DNA of 11,898 bases from Daldinia sp. FL1419 (lineage: Eukaryota > Ascomycota > Sordariomycetes > Xylariales > Hypoxylaceae): assembly GCA_025201765.1 (NCBI GenBank), contig MU623746.1, positions 1-11,898 on the forward strand. The letters run 5' to 3'. Positions 8,861 to 11,898 of this stretch are shown piece by piece. The translations under genes and the position numbers were made by a program. The notes under the pieces are model-generated. The model saw only the letters and a list, made by a program, of their open reading frames with translations, was not told the origin of the DNA and did no database searches. Numbering within the stretch: position 1 is the first letter of the stretch; every line of letters begins with the position of its first letter.

Positions 8861-10242
8861 TTTCTTATTTGATCAATTTAAGTTCTTAAATATAAAGTTA
8901 TTAGTTTTTAAAATTATAGAATTTCATACAATAAAATTGCAAAACATATCCTGCCGGAACTCTTATTTAATTAGAGTTTATATTTAATATAAATAAACCT
9001 TCAAATATTGTTTTCTAATCTAATTAATTTAAATTTTTAAATATAAAATTATTAATCTTTTTATAATAATAAGTTGGGGTGATAGGGTTAGGATAAAATC
9101 CGCTAATCTAATCCTTCTAATTAAAATTTCTACAAACTATTTAATATATAAATAAGTTCTTAAAAGTTGTTTTCCTATCTAATCAACTCAAGTTCTTAAG
9201 TTTTCAAGTATAGAATTGTTAGTTTTTATAGAATTTCGTACGATAAAAGTATAGGGTTAAGGTATATTTTGTAAAAGCTTCTGTTCAATTAAAGTTCATA
9301 TTTAATATATAGATTTTTAAATGTTAATTCTTATCTAATCAACTCAAGTTTTTACGTATAAAATCATCAATTTTCCATAAAGTTTTACACAATAAAAATG
9401 TAAGATTAGGACATATTTTGTAAAAGCTCCTATTCAATTAAAGCTCCTATTCAATTAAAACTTTTATTTAATATAAATAAACCTTCAAAAATTATTTTCT
9501 TATTTGATTAGTTTAAGTTTTCAAACATGGAATTATTAGTTATTAATAGAGATTTATACAATAAAATTATAAGGTATATCCTACAAAAACTCTTATTTAA
9601 TTAAAATTCCTATTCAACATAAATAAACCTTTAAAAGTTGTTTTCTTATCTAATCACCTCAAATTAAGCTACATCTAATTATTAATTTTCCATATTACTT
9701 TATATAATAAAACTGCAAGATATATCCTACAAAAGTTATTAAAGTTTCTATTCAACATAAATAAACCTCCAAAAATTGTTTTTTTATTTAATCAACTCAA
9801 ATTAAGATATACCTAATTATTAGTTTTTTTATAGAAATTTGTACAATAAATTGCAAGGCATATCCTGTAAGAACTATTAAAGTTTTTATTTAATTAAAAC
9901 TTTTATTTAATTAAAACTCTTATTTAATATAAATAAATATCCAAAAGTTATTTTCTTATCTAATTAACTTAAATTAAAATATACCCAAACATCAATTTTT
10001 CCATAAATCTTTATACAATAAAATTACAAGGCATATCTTATAAAAGTTTTTATTTAATTAAAACTCTTATTCAATTAAAATTTATATTTAATATATAGGT
10101 CCTTAAAAGTTATTTACCTATTTGATTAGTTTAGGTTTTTAAGGATAGAATTGTTAATTTTTAAAATTAAAAAATTTCGTACAATAAAAATGTAAGGTTA
10201 AGGTATATCTTACAAAAATTATTAAAGTTTAAATTTAACATA

Positions 10243-10285
10243 ACGTACCCCACAAGTCAGCCGGTCAAACTAATCAACCGGTCAG
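10243..10285 (+). repeat. Left terminal inverted repeat of the MITE
   Basis: Begins directly after TA at 10241-10242 with ACGTACCCCACAAGTC. It contains CCGGTCA at 10261-10267 and 10278-10284. Confidence 0.88.
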
Positions 10286-10625
10286 CCGAAATATAACCGG
10301 AAACTTAAGAAATTCGAAAATACTAACTTTACAAATTCTTAATCTTATTTTTTCAAATTTTAATATATTTTATATTATATATATCTAAATTTATAAAAAA
10401 ATTGAAAAAAATCCCCAATGTATATAAAAGAAGATAATTAAGATATTAAATATTTCGGGCCCACATTTCGGGTATTTAATTAAATAAATTCGTACAAAAT
10501 TTTCAAAAAATACTACAATTATCAGCATTCCAAGAAGATTTTAAATCTTTAAATTAAATTTTAATACAATTTTTTTCAAATAAAACGCACGTTTACGCAC
10601 AGATATATTTTGTATATATTTTTTG

Positions 10626-10668
10626 CTAACCGGTTGATTAGTTTGACCGGCTGACTTGTGGGGCACGT
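10626..10668 (-). repeat. Right terminal inverted repeat of the MITE
   Basis: The reverse complement of the left repeat, ending GTGGGGCACGT before TA at 10669-10670. It differs from the left copy at the fifth and 41st positions from the outer end. Confidence 0.88.
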
Positions 10669-10786
10669 TAAATAAATTATTTCCTATCTAATTAGCTTAA
10701 ATTTTTATTAATAAAAAAAATGTATCCAATTATAAATATTTTCTTAAATTTTAAATTTCTTAATATGTTTTTTATTTCTTATTACT

Positions 10787-10881
10787 TTTTATCAATTTTT
10801 ATTAATTTTTATTAGTTTTTATCAACTCTTATTAATTATTATTAATTTCTTATCAATTCTTTATTAATTTTTTATTAATTT
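10787..10881. repeat. AT minisatellite with 10-12-base unit
   Basis: About nine head-to-tail copies of a unit close to ttttattaat, with variants ttttatcaat and ttttattagt. The variants differ by C/T and A/G changes. It lies between the end of the tandem array and the second copy of the dispersed repeat. Confidence 0.7.
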
Positions 10882-10924
10882 CATATAATAATTTATTGGA
10901 AAGTTTTAATATAATATATTGGAT

Positions 10925-11645
10925 TTTATCTTAGAAAAAAATAATAAAATATTTATAAATATATAATTTCTTTTTATTTAATATAATATATATATATAAA
11001 TAAAATAAGTTCTTTACAATAATATTAGATTATAAATATGATAGATATAGTGGTATTATATTATAATATTATAACATATAAATAAAATATATAAAGAAGA
11101 TTAAGGTTAATTAAAAAGGGTTACAAATTAATAATATTATTTTAAATTATTTTAAAAAATAAATAAAATATTATAATATTAAAAAAAATTTAAAAGTATG
11201 AATGGATAATGGTTTTTTATAAAGATGTAAAATTATTTACATATATTTATATTTTATATAAATTATATATATCTTAGCCTTTTTTTAAAATGCCTTTTTT
11301 GCAATATATTAATATTTTTATTATTTATTAAAAAAATAATAAAATTATTTTAAATCTTATTGTTACTTTATAACTAGGCTGCTGCCACATTATTTTGTAA
11401 AATTTAGGTATTATATTATATTAAAGGATTTTTTATATTAAAATTTAATTATTTTTATTGGAAAATAAATTTTAATAAGAATATAGGGTAAAATTAAAAT
11501 TATAATAATATAATTAAATTAGATAGGTAATAGGTAGGGTTTTTGCGGAATATGGTTCTTATTTAAAATAATATTAAAAGATGGATTGAATACCTGTAAT
11601 ATATTCTAGGTAAATCAAAATAATAATAAATAAATAAATAAATAA
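10925..11645. repeat. Dispersed repeat, copy B (C-depleted)
   Basis: This is the direct partner of 4590-5302. Where the copies differ, this one mostly has T against C and G against A, so it was mutated on its plus-strand cytosines. The alignment ends after aataataataaataaataaa; sequence beyond 11645 no longer matches. If the two copies were LTRs the element would be about 7 kb long, but no primer-binding site, polypurine tract or pol remnant could be recognised between them. Confidence 0.7.
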
Positions 11646-11898
11646 ATTTTCTTTCATAAAAATCTTTTTCTTTATTAAAATTATTAATATTATTATTTTT
11701 ATAATAAATAATAAAAATATTTTTATAAAGTTTTTTTTAAATTATATTTATAATATAAATATAATTTTTAAAAAAATAAATAATATCTTTAAAAATTAAT
11801 ATTTTATTATTAATCTTTTTTTAATATATTATTATTTAAATTAATATTCATTTTTGAAATATTAATATTATTATTTATAGAATAATTAAAGATTATTT

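Larger units (their letters stand above)
10243..10668. mobile_element. Non-autonomous Tc1/mariner-type miniature element (MITE)
   Basis: The element is 426 bases long and bounded by 43-base inverted terminal repeats (10243-10285 and 10626-10668) that match at 41 positions; both differences are transitions. The ends read ACGT(A/G)CCCCACAAGTCAGCC. The flanking dinucleotide TA (10241-10242 and 10669-10670) is the target duplication of the Tc1/mariner superfamily. The word CCGGTCA occurs twice in each terminal repeat, 17 bases apart, a layout suited to transposase binding. The interior is AT-rich, has no open frame, and contains a doubled tttcggg word (near 10455-10473). It must have been moved by a transposase encoded elsewhere. 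It keeps C and G at its ends although its surroundings have lost them, so it probably inserted after RIP or was too short or too rare to be targeted. The family name is unknown. Confidence 0.88.
8378..10740. repeat. Degenerate tandem array with 140-170-base units
   Basis: Each unit runs roughly: aaataaacctt, ttgttttcttatctaatcaa, a tract near tatagaattattag, acaataaaa, aaggcatatcctac and attaaagtttatatttaat. The marker (c/t)ctatctaatcaactcaa or its mutated forms begins near 8402, 8546, 8864, 9014, 9175, 9330, 9499, 9645, 9784, 9955, 10118 and 10683. Spacings are 139 to 171 bases except 8546-8864, where a different repeat is interposed, and 10118-10683, where a 426-base element is inserted. 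Units differ by transitions (tctaatcaactcaa against tttgattagtttaa), as expected after RIP. Looser relatives of the marker occur near 7731, 7985 and 8268. The array looks like an old satellite; no coding capacity is left. Confidence 0.75.
4190..11898. other. AT-rich RIP-degraded repeat block
   Basis: From about 4190 to the window end the sequence is almost entirely A and T, with dense stops in every frame and no gene. The change from normal composition takes only a few dozen bases. Copies of repeats inside the block differ mainly by transitions, and C or G is depleted on one strand per copy, which is how repeat-induced point mutation acts. The block is therefore most likely an AT isochore built of old transposons and satellites. 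Stretches 4190-4590, 5590-6955 and 7125-7560 hold nothing that could be assigned beyond low-complexity A/T. Mitochondrial origin is unlikely because it adjoins intron-bearing nuclear genes. Confidence 0.85.

Noticed and set aside
8378..10740. CRISPR-like regular repeat array
   Set aside because: The units are long and degenerate and are contiguous satellite, not short identical repeats with unique spacers; the setting is a fungal genome.
4190..11898. Mitochondrial DNA or a nuclear mitochondrial insertion
   Set aside because: No mitochondrial protein, rRNA or tRNA sequence was recognised, and repeat copies differ by strand-biased transitions as in RIP.

Overview
The window looks like nuclear DNA of a filamentous ascomycete (Pezizomycotina). 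The genes carry short GT-AG introns (58 to 91 bases) with CTAAC- or CTAAT-type branch points, and the products are typical fungal ones: a secreted cyanovirin-N-type protein and a tartrate/D-malate dehydrogenase. Beside the genes lies a very AT-rich block whose repeat copies differ almost only by C/T and G/A transitions, the mark of repeat-induced point mutation (RIP). Genus cannot be told from the sequence alone.

Layout. Bases 1-114 are homopolymer runs that look like a poor contig end. Bases 305-942 (+) are a four-exon gene for a small secreted cyanovirin-N homology (CVNH) protein of 142 residues. Bases 1714-2343 (+) hold a broken gene for a small cysteine-rich secreted protein: a signal peptide in one frame, the body in another, one intron and an in-frame TGA. 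Bases 2695-3877 (-) are an intact two-exon tartrate/D-malate dehydrogenase gene of 363 residues with the catalytic residues present. Near base 4190 the composition changes abruptly and stays AT-rich to the end, with no intact gene.

The AT-rich block is structured. Two direct copies of a roughly 710-base repeat (about 4590-5302 and 10925-11645, offset about 6.34 kb) have lost opposite bases: the first has lost G and the second has lost C on the written strand. Between them are a 125-base patch of consecutive hairpins (5460-5585), a second patch of near-normal composition (6963-7125), nested direct repeats (7565-8860), and a degenerate tandem array of about 140-170-base units (about 8378-10740). 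A 426-base miniature inverted-repeat element (10243-10668), with 43-base terminal repeats and a TA duplication, is inserted in that array. Removing it restores the array period.

The three genes do not form a pathway. The CVNH gene and the broken secreted-protein gene are the sort of effector-like or secreted genes often found at the edge of RIP-affected repeats; the dehydrogenase is ordinary carbon metabolism and is the gene nearest the repeats.
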